Below are positions 25,174 through 34,319 of a stretch of 64,000 nucleotides of DNA, piece after piece (position 1 is the first letter of the stretch; each line of letters opens with the position of its first letter). The stretch is taken from contig NZ_JAERRJ010000002.1 of NCBI RefSeq assembly GCF_016741815.1, positions 62,001 through 126,000 on the forward strand, written 5' to 3'. Both the position numbers and the translations under genes were made by a program. The stretch is from Nocardia acididurans. GTDB lineage: Bacteria > Actinomycetota > Actinomycetes > Mycobacteriales > Mycobacteriaceae. The notes beneath the pieces are model-generated. The model made no database searches, was not told where the DNA came from, and saw nothing but the letters and a program-made list of their open reading frames with translations.

Positions 25174-26295
25174 CTACGCGTTGTTGAGCTTGTTGAGCCG
25201 CTCGCAGGATTCGAGGTACTCGGTGATGAGGCGCTGCACGACCTCCGACGACCGCTCGACCTTGTTCATCATGCCGACGACCTGACCGACCGGGTTGAAG
25301 TTCACGTCCTTGGCGGCCTCGGGGTAGCGGTGGCCGCGCTTGACGCCGTCCAGGGCCACCATCATCTGCAGCGGCATGGGCAGCGGGTTCGGGGTGTCGG
25401 CCTGCTCCCAGGCTTCGGTCCAGTCGTTCTTGAGCATGCGGCAGGGCTTGCCGGTCCAGGACCGCGAGCGCACGGTGTCGTGGCTGGTGGCGTCGATGTA
25501 GGTCTGCATCTGGGCGGGCGGCACATTGGCCTCCTCGACCGTCAGCCACAGCGAGCCGGTCCACGCGCCCGCCGCGCCCATGGCCAGCGCGGCCGCGACC
25601 TGACGGCCGTTGCCGATACCGCCGGCGGCGAGGGCGGGCATATCGCCGATGGCGTCGATCACCTGCGGCCACAGCACCATCGAGGAGACCTCGCCGCAGT
25701 GGCCGCCGCCCTCGGTGCCCTGCATGACGACGAAGTCCAGGCCCGCGTTCTTGTGGTTGAGGGCGTGCTTGACCGAACCGCACAGCGCGCCGATGAGGCG
25801 GCCGGAGTCCTGGATCTGCTTGATCACGTCATCGGGCGGGGTGCCCAGGGCGTTGGCGACCAGTTTGGCCTTGGGGTGCTTCAGGATCACCTCGATCTGC
25901 GGGGCGACCGTGGTGGCGGTCCAGCCCAGCAGCTGGTTGTGGTGCTCCTCCGGCGGCAGGTGCGGGACGCCGTGGTCCTCGAGGATCTTCTCCGCGAAGT
26001 CGCGGTGGCCCTGCGGAACCAGTTCGCCCAGTTTGGCTTCCAGCTCCTCGGGCGAGAGGCCCTCGACGCCCTTGCCCTCGTACTTGGAGGGGATCACCAG
26101 GTCGACGCCGTAGACGCCGGTGACGTGCTCGTCGAGCCAGGTCAGCTCCACCTCGAGCTGTTCGGCGGTGAAGCCGACCGCGCCGAGTACGCCCAGACCG
26201 CCGGCATTGCTGACCGCGGCCGCCACGTCGCGGCAGTGTGTGAACGCGAAGATGGGGACGTCGATGCCCAGCCGATCGCAGATCTCGGTACGCAT
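25174..26295 (-). CDS. Nitronate monooxygenase-like flavoprotein
   Basis: A 373-residue TIM-barrel protein of the NMO/2-nitropropane dioxygenase family. It has V-S-N-A-G-G-L-G-V-L-G near the N-terminus, V-M-Q-G-T-E-G-G-G-H-C-G-E (FMN phosphate region plus the family His), and A-L-A-A-G-G-I-G-N-G-R-Q followed by G-A-A-G-A-W-T-G-S. The start is ATG 26295; an upstream in-frame ATG at 26346 would run through the KstR-like box. Mycobacterial homologues are linked to steroid or lipid degradation, and the operator supports that here. The true substrate is unknown. Confidence 0.83.
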   Translation of the reverse strand: MRTEICDRLGIDVPIFAFTHCRDVAAAVSNAGGLGVLGAVGFTAEQLEVELTWLDEHVTGVYGVDLVIPSKYEGKGVEGLSPEELEAKLGELVPQGHRDFAEKILEDHGVPHLPPEEHHNQLLGWTATTVAPQIEVILKHPKAKLVANALGTPPDDVIKQIQDSGRLIGALCGSVKHALNHKNAGLDFVVMQGTEGGGHCGEVSSMVLWPQVIDAIGDMPALAAGGIGNGRQVAAALAMGAAGAWTGSLWLTVEEANVPPAQMQTYIDATSHDTVRSRSWTGKPCRMLKNDWTEAWEQADTPNPLPMPLQMMVALDGVKRGHRYPEAAKDVNFNPVGQVVGMMNKVERSSEVVQRLITEYLESCERLNKLNNA

Positions 26296-26348
26296 GGGTT
26301 GGTGGACTCCTCTGACTGTCCTGGACGGGAACGTTACGCCCATCACAG

Positions 26349-26362
26349 TAGAACAGGTTTCA
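26349..26362. promoter_or_regulatory. KstR-like operator upstream of the nitronate monooxygenase gene
   Basis: TAGAACAGGTTTCA matches every fixed position of TnnAACnnGTTnnA, the described KstR (cholesterol catabolism repressor) motif, 54 nt before the start codon at 26295. Confidence 0.55.
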
Positions 26363-26404
26363 GATTGGAGCTAGTACCTCCACGCAAGGTGACCGGAAGC
26401 TGTC

Positions 26405-26418
26405 AACAACTTGTTCTA
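26405..26418. promoter_or_regulatory. Second KstR-like half-matching site
   Basis: ACAACTTGTTCTA around 26405-26418 keeps AAC-nn-GTT-nn-A but lacks the leading T. It lies just beyond the Nudix stop and upstream of the nitronate monooxygenase promoter, which would allow cooperative binding. Confidence 0.35.
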
Positions 26419-26426
26419 ATTGCTGG

Positions 26427-26846
26427 TCAGGGATTCGGGTGGCGGGCCAGCAGGCCATCGGCGAGGAGATCGTCGAACAGCAGCTGATCGACCGGTGGGA
26501 CGTGCGGGCGATCGGCGTAGGTGAACCAGGCGATCTCGTCGATCTCGGAACTGGCGGCGAGGACGCCGGAGTAGTCGGCGGTGTAGCAGGCCATGCGCAC
26601 CAGGGCATTCGGAATCGCGGCCTCGTAGGTGCCGACGTGCGCGACGGTGTCCGGGAGCAGTGCGACGGTCAGCTCCTCGTCGATTTCGCGCAGTAGGGTC
26701 TGCAGATCCGTCTCGGCCCCTTCACGTTTGCCGCCCGGGATGTAGAAGACGTCCTTGCCGCGCGGGCGCGCGCACAGGATGCGCCCCTCTTCGATGCGCA
26801 CCCATGCCACCGTGTCGATCAGCCGCTGCTCCCGCTCCGTCCGCAT
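26427..26846 (-). CDS. Nudix hydrolase
   Basis: A 139-residue compact Nudix protein. The box is I-P-G-G-K-R-E-G-A-E-T-D followed by L-L-R-E-I-D-E-E-L (residues about 36-58), fitting G-x5-E-x7-R-E-x-x-E-E. The N-terminal C-A-R-P-R-G-K-D and late E-I-A-W-F resemble the MutT/8-oxo-dGTP group. It probably hydrolyses a nucleoside triphosphate or a nucleotide sugar. It lies 46 nt after the flavin monooxygenase gene on the same strand. Confidence 0.83.
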   Translation of the reverse strand: MRTEREQRLIDTVAWVRIEEGRILCARPRGKDVFYIPGGKREGAETDLQTLLREIDEELTVALLPDTVAHVGTYEAAIPNALVRMACYTADYSGVLAASSEIDEIAWFTYADRPHVPPVDQLLFDDLLADGLLARHPNP

Positions 26847-26892
26847 TCGGACAGGCTAGCGGGCAGTGGGCGGCGACCTCTCACGCGCGGGA

Positions 26893-28119
26893 TCAGGCCC
26901 GCGCGAAGGCGGGTGCGCGTTCCCGACGGATGCCGATGCCGCCCAGGTAGGCCGTCAACCCGGCCAGCGCGGGGACGCGGCCGACGAGCCGCAGCGCCCC
27001 GGGAACCGCGGTGAGGGTGTCGTCGAGCGCGGGCCCCAGCAGCGTGTCGTGCTCGTTCAATTGCGACTTCTGCGTCAGCTTGACCGGCCATTCGCGGCGA
27101 CGCTGCACCTTGGCCAGATCCGCGCGCCGCAGCGTTCCGGTGCGCAGCGGTTCAGCGAGGATGCGGGCGGCGGCCACCGCGTCCTGGATGGCGAAGTTCA
27201 CGCCGACGCCGCCGACGGGCGACATGGTGTGCGCGGCATCGCCCAGGCACAGCAGCCCCTCGGCGTGCCAGATCGGCAGGCGGCCCATGGTGACCTCGAG
27301 CAGCTTCACGTCGTGCCAGTCGCGAATGGCGGCGAGCAGTTCGGCGTCCCAGCCGAACATCTCCGCGAATTCGTCGCGCAGCCATTGGATTCCCTTGGCG
27401 CGCAAGCGTTCGTCCGCGCCCTTCGGGATGAGGTAGGAGGTCTGGTAGTAGTCGCCGCGATCGAGGGTGACCGCGGCGCGGCCGCCGCCGAAGCGGGCGA
27501 AGACCTGTGCGTCGTGTCGATCGTCGGCGCCGCGCGCGAGCGCGGGGATGCGGACCCACCAGACATCCATGGGAACGTCGAACATCTGCTGGCGCAGTCC
27601 GGCGGCCTCGCGGGCAGTCGATGCGCGGCCGTCGCAGGCGAGCACCAGGTCCGCCGAGAGGGTTTCGACGTCGCCGTCGCGGTCCCGGATCTCGACGCCG
27701 GTCACCCGGCCGGATTCCGTTGTGAGGCCGACGAACTCGGTGGCGACGCAGAGCGTGAAGCTCGGCTCCTCGGCGGCCGCCTCGGCCAGCAGGCCCAGGA
27801 AATCCCACTGCGGGACCATGGCGATGTAGCGGTGCGGACCGGGGATGCGGCGAAAATCGGCGGCCACGATGGTGCGGTCGCCGATGTGCATGCGCATCTG
27901 TTCCAGTTTGCGCTGCGGCAGTTTCGCGAATCGCTCCCCCAGACCGAGTTCGTCGAGCAGGCGCAGGGTGGACGGGTGCACGGTGTCGCCGCGGAAGTCG
28001 CGCAGGAAGTCGTGGTGCTTCTCCAGCACGGTGACCTCGACTCCGGCGCGGGCGAGCAGCAGGCCCGCCATCATTCCCGCCGGACCCCCACCGACTATGC
28101 AGCACTGCGTATGTGGCAC
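26893..28119 (-). CDS. FAD-dependent monooxygenase (PHBH/UbiH type)
   Basis: A 408-residue class A flavoprotein monooxygenase. C-I-V-G-G-G-P-A-G-M-M-A-G at the N-terminus binds the ADP part of FAD; C-D-G-R-A-S is the D-G motif; C-L-G-D-A-A-H-T-M-S-P-V-G-G-V-G is the G-D motif for the ribityl chain. Family members hydroxylate aromatic rings or polyketides with NAD(P)H and O2. No signal or membrane anchor. Neighbours do not form an aromatic pathway, so substrate is open. The mild context of steroid-type regulation nearby is suggestive only. Confidence 0.85.
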   Translation of the reverse strand: MPHTQCCIVGGGPAGMMAGLLLARAGVEVTVLEKHHDFLRDFRGDTVHPSTLRLLDELGLGERFAKLPQRKLEQMRMHIGDRTIVAADFRRIPGPHRYIAMVPQWDFLGLLAEAAAEEPSFTLCVATEFVGLTTESGRVTGVEIRDRDGDVETLSADLVLACDGRASTAREAAGLRQQMFDVPMDVWWVRIPALARGADDRHDAQVFARFGGGRAAVTLDRGDYYQTSYLIPKGADERLRAKGIQWLRDEFAEMFGWDAELLAAIRDWHDVKLLEVTMGRLPIWHAEGLLCLGDAAHTMSPVGGVGVNFAIQDAVAAARILAEPLRTGTLRRADLAKVQRRREWPVKLTQKSQLNEHDTLLGPALDDTLTAVPGALRLVGRVPALAGLTAYLGGIGIRRERAPAFARA

Positions 28120-28187
28120 TGTCCCAACCCCTTCGGCATGTCACCGTCAACTACAGGACCGACTACTACAGATGATAGTAGACGAAT

Positions 28188-29330
28188 TCAGCACAGCGCG
28201 TGCTCCAGCAGCTTCTCGGTATCGGGCGGGCTGGACGGCGGTTCGGTGAGCGTGATGGTGACGGCGCGCCCCTCCGGCGTCGCGCCCGCCACGGTGAGGT
28301 AACCGAAAATGCCGCCCGTATGGCCGAAATACTGTGCGCCGCAGGACAATCGCATGGAGCCGATACCCAGGCCGTACTTGAAGGCACTGCCTTCCATCTG
28401 CGACTCCCCGGCGATCATCTCCTCCAGTTGCGTCCCGGCCATCAGCTTGCCCGCGAGCAGCGACATGTAGAAGTGATTGATGTCGGCGCCGGTGGACACC
28501 AGCGCTCCCGACGCCCACGGCACGGAGGGTTCGATCCGGGAGACGTCGGTGCGCACGCCGTCGATGGTGGCGTAGCCCTTCGGATGCGGGCCGCGGATAT
28601 CGAGTTCACCGGCCGCCGGGAGGTAGGTGTCCGGAAGCGGCAACGCCGCGGTCACCCGCCGGGTGAGCTCTTCGGAATACGTGCTGCCGGTGACCTTTTC
28701 GATGATCATGGCGGCGATCAGATAGTTCGTGTTGGTGTACTCGAAGCGCGCGCCGGGCGCGAACTGCGCGGGGTTGCGCAGGGCGATCGCCAACTCCTGC
28801 TCCGGGGTCATGGTCTGCCCGCGCAATCCGGCGCGGTACTCGTCGATTTCGGCGTCACTGCTGAATTCCGGTAGGCCGCTGCGATGTTGGAGGATCTGGC
28901 GCACGGTGATGGCGCGACCGTCCACACCGTTGCCCGTCACCTTGCCCGGCAGGTAGACCTCGATCGAGTCGTCGAGCCGGATCTTCCCCTCCCCCACCAG
29001 CTGCATGATGATGGTGGCGACGAAGGTCTTGCCGATACTGCCCACCCGCACCTGCTGCGGCGGGGCCATCGGGATCGGCGCGCCGGTGGCGATATCGGCG
29101 ACACCCGCTGTGAGAGTGACGGTTTGGCCGTTCTCGGTCAGGGTCGCGAGCACGCCGGCGATACCCGAGCGAACGATCTCGTCGATATCGGCGCGCACCT
29201 GGTCCACCCGCGTCGGCGATACGGTGACCGCCGACGGGGCGATCTGGGGTGGACTGTCCATATCCATGACCGAGCAGCCGGAAGCCGCCAGCACTGCCGC
29301 AATGACCAGGACGCTCGGCGCGATTCGCAT
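28188..29330 (-). CDS. Beta-lactamase-fold serine hydrolase lipoprotein
   Basis: A 380-residue protein starting at ATG 29330 with a lipoprotein signal peptide (L-A-A-S-G-C lipobox). The class C beta-lactamase/D-Ala-D-Ala carboxypeptidase motifs are all visible: S-I-G-K (SxxK nucleophile), Y-T-N (YxN), and H-T-G (third box). Such proteins act outside the membrane on peptidoglycan peptides, esters or beta-lactams. An upstream frame to 29411 exists but has no signal sequence. Whether it gives beta-lactam resistance cannot be told. Confidence 0.85.
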   Translation of the reverse strand: MRIAPSVLVIAAVLAASGCSVMDMDSPPQIAPSAVTVSPTRVDQVRADIDEIVRSGIAGVLATLTENGQTVTLTAGVADIATGAPIPMAPPQQVRVGSIGKTFVATIIMQLVGEGKIRLDDSIEVYLPGKVTGNGVDGRAITVRQILQHRSGLPEFSSDAEIDEYRAGLRGQTMTPEQELAIALRNPAQFAPGARFEYTNTNYLIAAMIIEKVTGSTYSEELTRRVTAALPLPDTYLPAAGELDIRGPHPKGYATIDGVRTDVSRIEPSVPWASGALVSTGADINHFYMSLLAGKLMAGTQLEEMIAGESQMEGSAFKYGLGIGSMRLSCGAQYFGHTGGIFGYLTVAGATPEGRAVTITLTEPPSSPPDTEKLLEHALC

Positions 29331-29417
29331 GTATCGACCGTAGGAAGTCGGGCCCGTCGGGCACATCCGGGCCAACCCTGAGGCGGCCCCTGAGAACCCG
29401 GTCCGCCGCAAGGTTGA

Positions 29418-30380
29418 TCACGTGTTGCGGCGCAGGCCCCGCACGGTGGTGCCGAGCCGGTCGCGCAGCAGAATCCGTAGCGCACTGGGACTTTCGTAGC
29501 CGACGGTGCGGGCGACCGCCGCCAGCGACATATCCGTGGTGCGGATCAGGTGGGTGGCCTGCTCGACGCGCAGGTTCTGCACCAGGCGAATCGGCGTGCA
29601 GCCCAAGGTCCGGACCACGGTGCGCTGCAGGGTTCGTTCACTCACCCCCAGATCGTGCGCGGCCTCGGCGATGGACAGCGAACTGTCCAGCCGATCACGC
29701 ACCCACTGCTCGAAGCGGGAGACCAGCGGGTCGTAACGGGTGAGCGCGCTGGGGATGGCGTACGCGGATTGTGCCGCGCGGTCGTCGATTACGAGATAGC
29801 TGCGCACCAGATCGGCCAGGGCCGGGCTCCGCAGGGCCACGATGGCCAGCGCCAGATCCAGGTGCCCGAAGGCGGCCCCGGCGGTGGTGACGCCGTCGCA
29901 GCTGGTGACCATGCGGGTTTCGTCGAGATCGACCTTGGGGTAGCGCTCCCGGAACACCGGGGAGAGCCACCAGCTGGTGGTGGCGCGCAGGCCGTCGAGG
30001 ACACCGGATTCGGCCAGCAGAAAGGTGCCCGTGCAGGAGGAGGCCAGGGGTGTGCCCCGGGCGCGGGTGGCGGCCAGCAGCTCGCGAATGGGCCGCAGGC
30101 CCGGGGCGCTGACCCGCTCGAGCAGTGCCGCCGGATCCCGTTCGGCCAGCGCGGGCAGCACCACCAGGTCGGCGTCGGCGGCCACGACCGGGGGTTCCAC
30201 ATCGATGCGATGCCCGAGCCCGGTGTGCACAACCGGCTGCACGCCTACCGTATGAATACCGAAACCCGCTGGGCGAGTGGACATTCGGCCTCGCAATGCG
30301 TTCGCCGAATGCAGCACGTCGAGCACCGCCGACACCCCGGAGTCGAAGACACCGTCCGCCACGAGAACCGCCACCTTCAT
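29418..30380 (-). CDS. GlxA-type AraC regulator with DJ-1/PfpI domain
   Basis: A 320-residue protein. Residues 1-185 form a DJ-1/PfpI domain (V-A-V-L-V-A-D-G-V at the start; S-S-C-T-G-T-F-L-L-A-E-S-G with the family Cys; T-S-C-D-G-V-T-T-A-G-A-A). The C-terminal ~90 residues are an AraC HTH pair (A-A-H-D-L-G-V-S-E-R-T-L-Q-R-T and A-R-T-V-G-Y-E-S-P-S-A-L-R). The ATG at 30380 starts the core; 30392 is an in-frame alternative. It is divergent from a hotdog thioesterase at 30452, a likely target. Confidence 0.85.
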   Translation of the reverse strand: MKVAVLVADGVFDSGVSAVLDVLHSANALRGRMSTRPAGFGIHTVGVQPVVHTGLGHRIDVEPPVVAADADLVVLPALAERDPAALLERVSAPGLRPIRELLAATRARGTPLASSCTGTFLLAESGVLDGLRATTSWWLSPVFRERYPKVDLDETRMVTSCDGVTTAGAAFGHLDLALAIVALRSPALADLVRSYLVIDDRAAQSAYAIPSALTRYDPLVSRFEQWVRDRLDSSLSIAEAAHDLGVSERTLQRTVVRTLGCTPIRLVQNLRVEQATHLIRTTDMSLAAVARTVGYESPSALRILLRDRLGTTVRGLRRNT

Positions 30381-30451
30381 GTCGGAAACCATATCAAAGG
30401 TGTCGTATCCGACTCTTTCGATCGGCTCGATCCGGTTCTACGTTTGCTGAC

Positions 30452-30955
30452 ATGACCATGACGCACGCCCTCCGGACCCGCACCCACACCTGGCAGCCCC
30501 GCCCCGAGATGACCCCCGACCTGCTGAACATGACCGGTCGCGAAATCCTGCAGGGCCTGATGGACGGTCGCTTCCCCGAGGCGTCGATCATGAGCACCCT
30601 GGGCTTCCGGCTGGTCGAGGTCGGCGACGGCGTGGTGGTCTTCGACGGCGACCCGGGCGACCACCTGCTCAACCCGATGGGCACCGTGCACGGCGGCTTC
30701 ATGGCCACCCTGCTCGACTCCGCGCTCGGATCGGCGGTGATGAGCAAACTCCCCGCCCGCACCTCGTACACCACCATGCAGCTGAACATCAATCTGCTGC
30801 GGGCGGTGCAGGCCGACACCCCGGCCCTGCGCTGCACCGGCACCGCGATCCATGTCGGCCGCACAACGGCGACCGCGGAGGCGCGCATCGCCGGCACCCA
30901 CGACGGCAAGCTCTACGCCCACGCCACCACCACCTGCGCGATTCTGCGCGGCTGA
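30452..30955 (+). CDS. PaaI-type hotdog thioesterase
   Basis: A 167-residue hotdog-fold protein. N-P-M-G-T-V-H-G-G-F-M-A-T-L-L-D-S-A is the PaaI family active-site helix (the Gly-rich turn and Asp), and the C-terminal strands read Y-A-H-A-T-T-T-C-A-I. It should hydrolyse an acyl-CoA, often phenylacetyl- or hydroxyphenylacetyl-type. TACGTT at 30439-30444 is 7 nt before the ATG, so the message is probably leaderless. The GlxA-type regulator is divergent from it. Confidence 0.85.
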   Translation: MTMTHALRTRTHTWQPRPEMTPDLLNMTGREILQGLMDGRFPEASIMSTLGFRLVEVGDGVVVFDGDPGDHLLNPMGTVHGGFMATLLDSALGSAVMSKLPARTSYTTMQLNINLLRAVQADTPALRCTGTAIHVGRTTATAEARIAGTHDGKLYAHATTTCAILRG

Positions 30956-31005
30956 GCTCTCCCGCAGCCTGATTCGTGGCCCGGCACGAGGAGGCTGACC
31001 GCTTC

Positions 31006-32115
31006 TCAGGCGATGCGGACTGTCGGTTTCGACTGCCCGAGGGCGCGAGCTACGTGGCTCGCTTCTCGCTCCAGTTCGGACCGCGGAGGGGGCGCATCGT
31101 CGAACATGGTGACGGCGAGTTCGTCGCCGGTGGTTTCCCAGGTGCCCGCGATGCGGCCGTTCACCAGCACCAGCGGTGAGATCCAGCCGGCCGCGCGGCT
31201 CACCTTGGGGCGGTGCTCTTTCGGCAGCAGGGCGGTGTCGCTGGTCCCCGGGCCGAGTACGTACTGGTCGAAGGAACCGAGCAGGTGCACGGATGGTGTG
31301 GGCTTGATCGCGGCCAGCTCATCGACATGCTCGGTGAGCAGATAGCCCGTGCGGCCTTCCACCTCGACCTCGGTGAGGCGATCCCCGAGCTCCGAGAACC
31401 AGCGGCGCACAGTGGTTTTCTTGAGATTGCCGCGAGTCAGCCAGGCGTCGAAGGATTCCGGTGTGGCCGGGCCGTACGCGCCGAGGTACGCGGCGATGAA
31501 GTCGGGCGCGGCGGCATCGGCGTCGGGGATGCCGGGCCAGGCCGGGATGAGGTGCGAGGGGCTGGTGAAGGTGACCGTATTGCCCTGGGCGGGACCGTGA
31601 CACAGCGCGCCCTGCCAGGCGAGCGGCTTGAGCAGTGCACCCCAGCCGGAGCGCAGCTGCTGTTCGAGGGGGTGGAAACGGGGTTCGGCGACCAGTGCGG
31701 TCACCAGTTCGTCGCGGGTGAGCACCGTGCCGTCAAGGATTTCGCCGACCGCCTTGACCAGTGCGGTCACATCCTCCGGGGTGGGCCCGAAATTCTTGGT
31801 CCACGAAGGCTTTTCCCAGATGCGGGTGGCCGCCATGAGTGAGAGCGCCGCTGCCGCGTGGCCCGGTGTCAGCGCGTGCAGGGTGCCGCGCATGGCCCAG
31901 GTCTTCACCAGTGCGCGGTCGGCCAGCGCGTCGACGACCGCGCCGGGTTCACCCGTGCTCCGGCGCAGTGCCACAGCGGTTTCCGCCGCCGAGGTGACCT
32001 GTGCCTGTACCCCGCACAGGCGCTCGACGATCTCGACCGCGCCCGCTTTCGCGCGCGGTGCGACGAACTGCCGCCGCAGCCGCCACGCGAATACCTGATC
32101 CCACGTCACCCGCAT
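31006..32115 (-). CDS. Winged-helix DNA-binding domain protein (HTH_42, YcaQ/AlkX-like)
   Basis: A 369-residue protein matching the long HTH_42 family: V-F-A-W-R-L-R-R-Q-F near the start, G-V-Q-A-Q-V-T-S-A-A-E, W-A-M-R-G-T-L-H-A-L, and a late F-D-Q-Y-V-L-G-P-G. The family includes DNA-glycosylase-like YcaQ enzymes that unhook interstrand crosslinks and AlkX-type proteins; many members are uncharacterised. The Q-x-Q catalytic motif of YcaQ/AZL enzymes is matched by Q-A-Q, which is consistent but not proof. It stands alone between convergent and same-strand neighbours. Confidence 0.75.
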   Translation of the reverse strand: MRVTWDQVFAWRLRRQFVAPRAKAGAVEIVERLCGVQAQVTSAAETAVALRRSTGEPGAVVDALADRALVKTWAMRGTLHALTPGHAAAALSLMAATRIWEKPSWTKNFGPTPEDVTALVKAVGEILDGTVLTRDELVTALVAEPRFHPLEQQLRSGWGALLKPLAWQGALCHGPAQGNTVTFTSPSHLIPAWPGIPDADAAAPDFIAAYLGAYGPATPESFDAWLTRGNLKKTTVRRWFSELGDRLTEVEVEGRTGYLLTEHVDELAAIKPTPSVHLLGSFDQYVLGPGTSDTALLPKEHRPKVSRAAGWISPLVLVNGRIAGTWETTGDELAVTMFDDAPPPRSELEREASHVARALGQSKPTVRIA

Positions 32116-32185
32116 TGCTCCGCCTCCTCGGCGTCCACTGCGACGCCGAGTTCACCCTATCGACGGCGGCCGACAAGAGCAGCGA

Positions 32186-33352
32186 TCAGAGCCGTTCGAT
32201 GATGGTGGCGTTGGCCAGGCCGCCGGCCTCGCACATGGTCATCAGGCCGTAGCGGCCGCCGGTCTGCTCGAGGTGGTTGAGCATGGTGGCCAGGATGCGG
32301 GTGCCGGACGCGCCGAGCGGGTGGCCGAGGGCGATCGCGCCGCCGCGCGGGTTGAGCTTGGCGAGGTCCGCGCCGAGCTCCCGCGCCCAGACCAGCGGGA
32401 CGGGGGCGAACGCCTCGTTCACCTCGAAGGCGTCGATGTCGTCGATGGTGAGACCGACGCGGGCGAGGGCCTTGCGGGTGGCGGGGATGACGGCCGTGAG
32501 CATGAGCAGCGGGTCGTCGCCGGTGACGGCGAAGGAGTGGAAGCGGGCGCGCGGGCGCAGGCCCAGCTGGTGTGCCTTGGCTTCGCTCATGATCAGTGCG
32601 GCGGACGCGCCGTCGGTGAGCGGTGAGGAGTTGCCGGGGGTGATCGACCATTCGATCTCCGGGAAGCGGGCCTTGAATTCGGCGTCCACGAAGGCGGGCT
32701 TCAGGCCCGCGAGGCCCTCGACCGTGGTGGTGGCGCGGATGGTCTCGTCGGCGGAAATGGTTCCGGCGGGCACGATCTCGTTGTCGAAACCACCCGCGGC
32801 GGCGGTCTCGGCGGCCAGGCGATGCGAGCGCGCCGCGAACTCGTCGAGCGCGGCGCGATCGAACTTCCAACGCGCGGAGATGATTTCGGCGGCGATGCCC
32901 TGCTGGATCAGGCCGTCCGGGAAGCGGTGCAGCAGCGGGCCGCGGTTCGCGTCCTTACCCTGCGCGTTGGAGAACATGGGCGTCCGGGACATGGATTCCA
33001 CGCCGCAGGCGACGGCGATGTCGTACGCACCGGCGAGCACGCCCTGCGCGGCGAAGTGCGCGGCCTGCTGGCTGGATCCGCACTGGCGGTCGACGGTGGT
33101 GGCGGGCACGGAATCCGGGAATCCGGCGGCCAGGGCGGCGGTGCGCGAAATATTGAACGCCTGCTCACCGCTCTGCGTGACGCAACCACCGATCACATCG
33201 TCGATGAGGGCCGGGTCGATCCCGGTGCGTTCGACCAGGTTCTGCAGCACCCCGGCCAGCAGGGTTGCCGGATGGACTTCCGACAGTCCGCCACCGGCTT
33301 TCCCCTTACCGGACGGTGTGCGCACCACGTCGACGATGACGGCGGAGGTCAT
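32186..33352 (-). CDS. fadA: Thiolase family acetyl-CoA acyltransferase
   Basis: A 388-residue thiolase. The nucleophile Cys is in D-R-Q-C-G-S-S-Q-Q-A (about residue 88), the His in A-I-A-L-G-H-P-L-G-A-S-G, and the second Cys in M-C-E-A-G-G-L-A-N near the end. It should cleave 3-ketoacyl-CoA (or condense acetyl-CoA). N-E-A-F-A-P-V also fits. GGGAG precedes the ATG. Upstream sequence holds AACCGGTT (33380-33387), the core of a KstR-like box without the outer T and A. The specific substrate is unclear; the fadA symbol is by family. Confidence 0.85.
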   Translation of the reverse strand: MTSAVIVDVVRTPSGKGKAGGGLSEVHPATLLAGVLQNLVERTGIDPALIDDVIGGCVTQSGEQAFNISRTAALAAGFPDSVPATTVDRQCGSSQQAAHFAAQGVLAGAYDIAVACGVESMSRTPMFSNAQGKDANRGPLLHRFPDGLIQQGIAAEIISARWKFDRAALDEFAARSHRLAAETAAAGGFDNEIVPAGTISADETIRATTTVEGLAGLKPAFVDAEFKARFPEIEWSITPGNSSPLTDGASAALIMSEAKAHQLGLRPRARFHSFAVTGDDPLLMLTAVIPATRKALARVGLTIDDIDAFEVNEAFAPVPLVWARELGADLAKLNPRGGAIALGHPLGASGTRILATMLNHLEQTGGRYGLMTMCEAGGLANATIIERL

Positions 33353-33474
33353 GATTTCTCCCTACTCGATCCAGCCGAACCGGTTGTGAATTCCGGTTAA
33401 CATCAGCACTGTACCCCAGCGGAAAGCGGTCCGGACCCAGCGATTTCTCATCTGCGATTGCTAGCCTGTTGCCC

Positions 33475-34215
33475 ATGCGCCCGACCAGGGAAGAATCGGA
33501 AACGAAGAAGCGGCCACGGGAGCCGTTCTGGGAACTGGAGATGCGCCTGTCGGCGGTGCTGTCGGTGCTCGCCGGCTTCATCGGCGCGGCGGCCTACACG
33601 CACTCCGAGGGTTACTTCGTCACCTTCATGACGGGCAATACCGAGCGCGCGGTGCTCGGCGGTTTCGGCGGCGACTACGCGCTCGCGGTCGGCGCAGCGA
33701 CCATCATTCTCTGCTTCCTCATGGGCGTTTTCGTGGCGTCGCTGTGCCGGCGCTATCTGTGGCGCAATCACCCGCACGGCGCGACCGTGCTCACCACCAT
33801 CGCCCTGGTGGGCGCGTCCATCGCGGACCACATCCTGGGCGAACGCGGAATCGGCCTGACGCCGATCCTTTTCGTGGCCTTCGGCATGGGCGCGATCAAC
33901 ACCTCGTTCGTGAAGAACGGCGAGGTATCCATCCCCGTCTCCTATGTCACCGGCACGCTGGTGAAATTCGCGCAGGGCGTGGAACGACATCTGGCCGGTG
34001 GCGGCAGCGCCCGCGACTGGCTCGGCTATGCGGTGCAATACGGCTCGTTCGCGCTCGGCGCGCTCATCGGCGGCCTGGTCAGCCTGGTGGTCGAGGGCCG
34101 ATTCATGCTGGATACGGCCGTGGTGGCCTCCGCGCTGGTGGCGGGTTACACCTGGCGGGCCGATCCGGACTGGGCCTGCGATCACCCCGAATGCGCCCCC
34201 GGCGCCAAGCACTAG
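33475..34215 (+). CDS. DUF1275 (YoaK-like) membrane protein
   Basis: A 246-residue protein with six predicted helices. F-I-G-A-A-A-Y-T-H-S-E-G-Y-F-V-T-F-M-T-G-N-T-E is the DUF1275 N-terminal signature, and F-G-M-G-A-I-N-T and Y-V-T-G-T-L-V-K are also conserved. Function of the family is unknown; transport is assumed. TAGCCT at 33462-33467 lies 7 nt before ATG, so probably leaderless. The C-terminus carries a short Cys/Pro-rich tail (C-D-H-P-E-C-A-P). Confidence 0.82.
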   Translation: MRPTREESETKKRPREPFWELEMRLSAVLSVLAGFIGAAAYTHSEGYFVTFMTGNTERAVLGGFGGDYALAVGAATIILCFLMGVFVASLCRRYLWRNHPHGATVLTTIALVGASIADHILGERGIGLTPILFVAFGMGAINTSFVKNGEVSIPVSYVTGTLVKFAQGVERHLAGGGSARDWLGYAVQYGSFALGALIGGLVSLVVEGRFMLDTAVVASALVAGYTWRADPDWACDHPECAPGAKH

Positions 34216-34319
34216 GCGAATCAGACAACCTTCACCCGGATGTTGCCCGCCATCACATGCCCACAACACGTTGGCAAATATTCCGCAATGCGTGTTGATG
34301 TGGTCTTATCCTGACGCAC

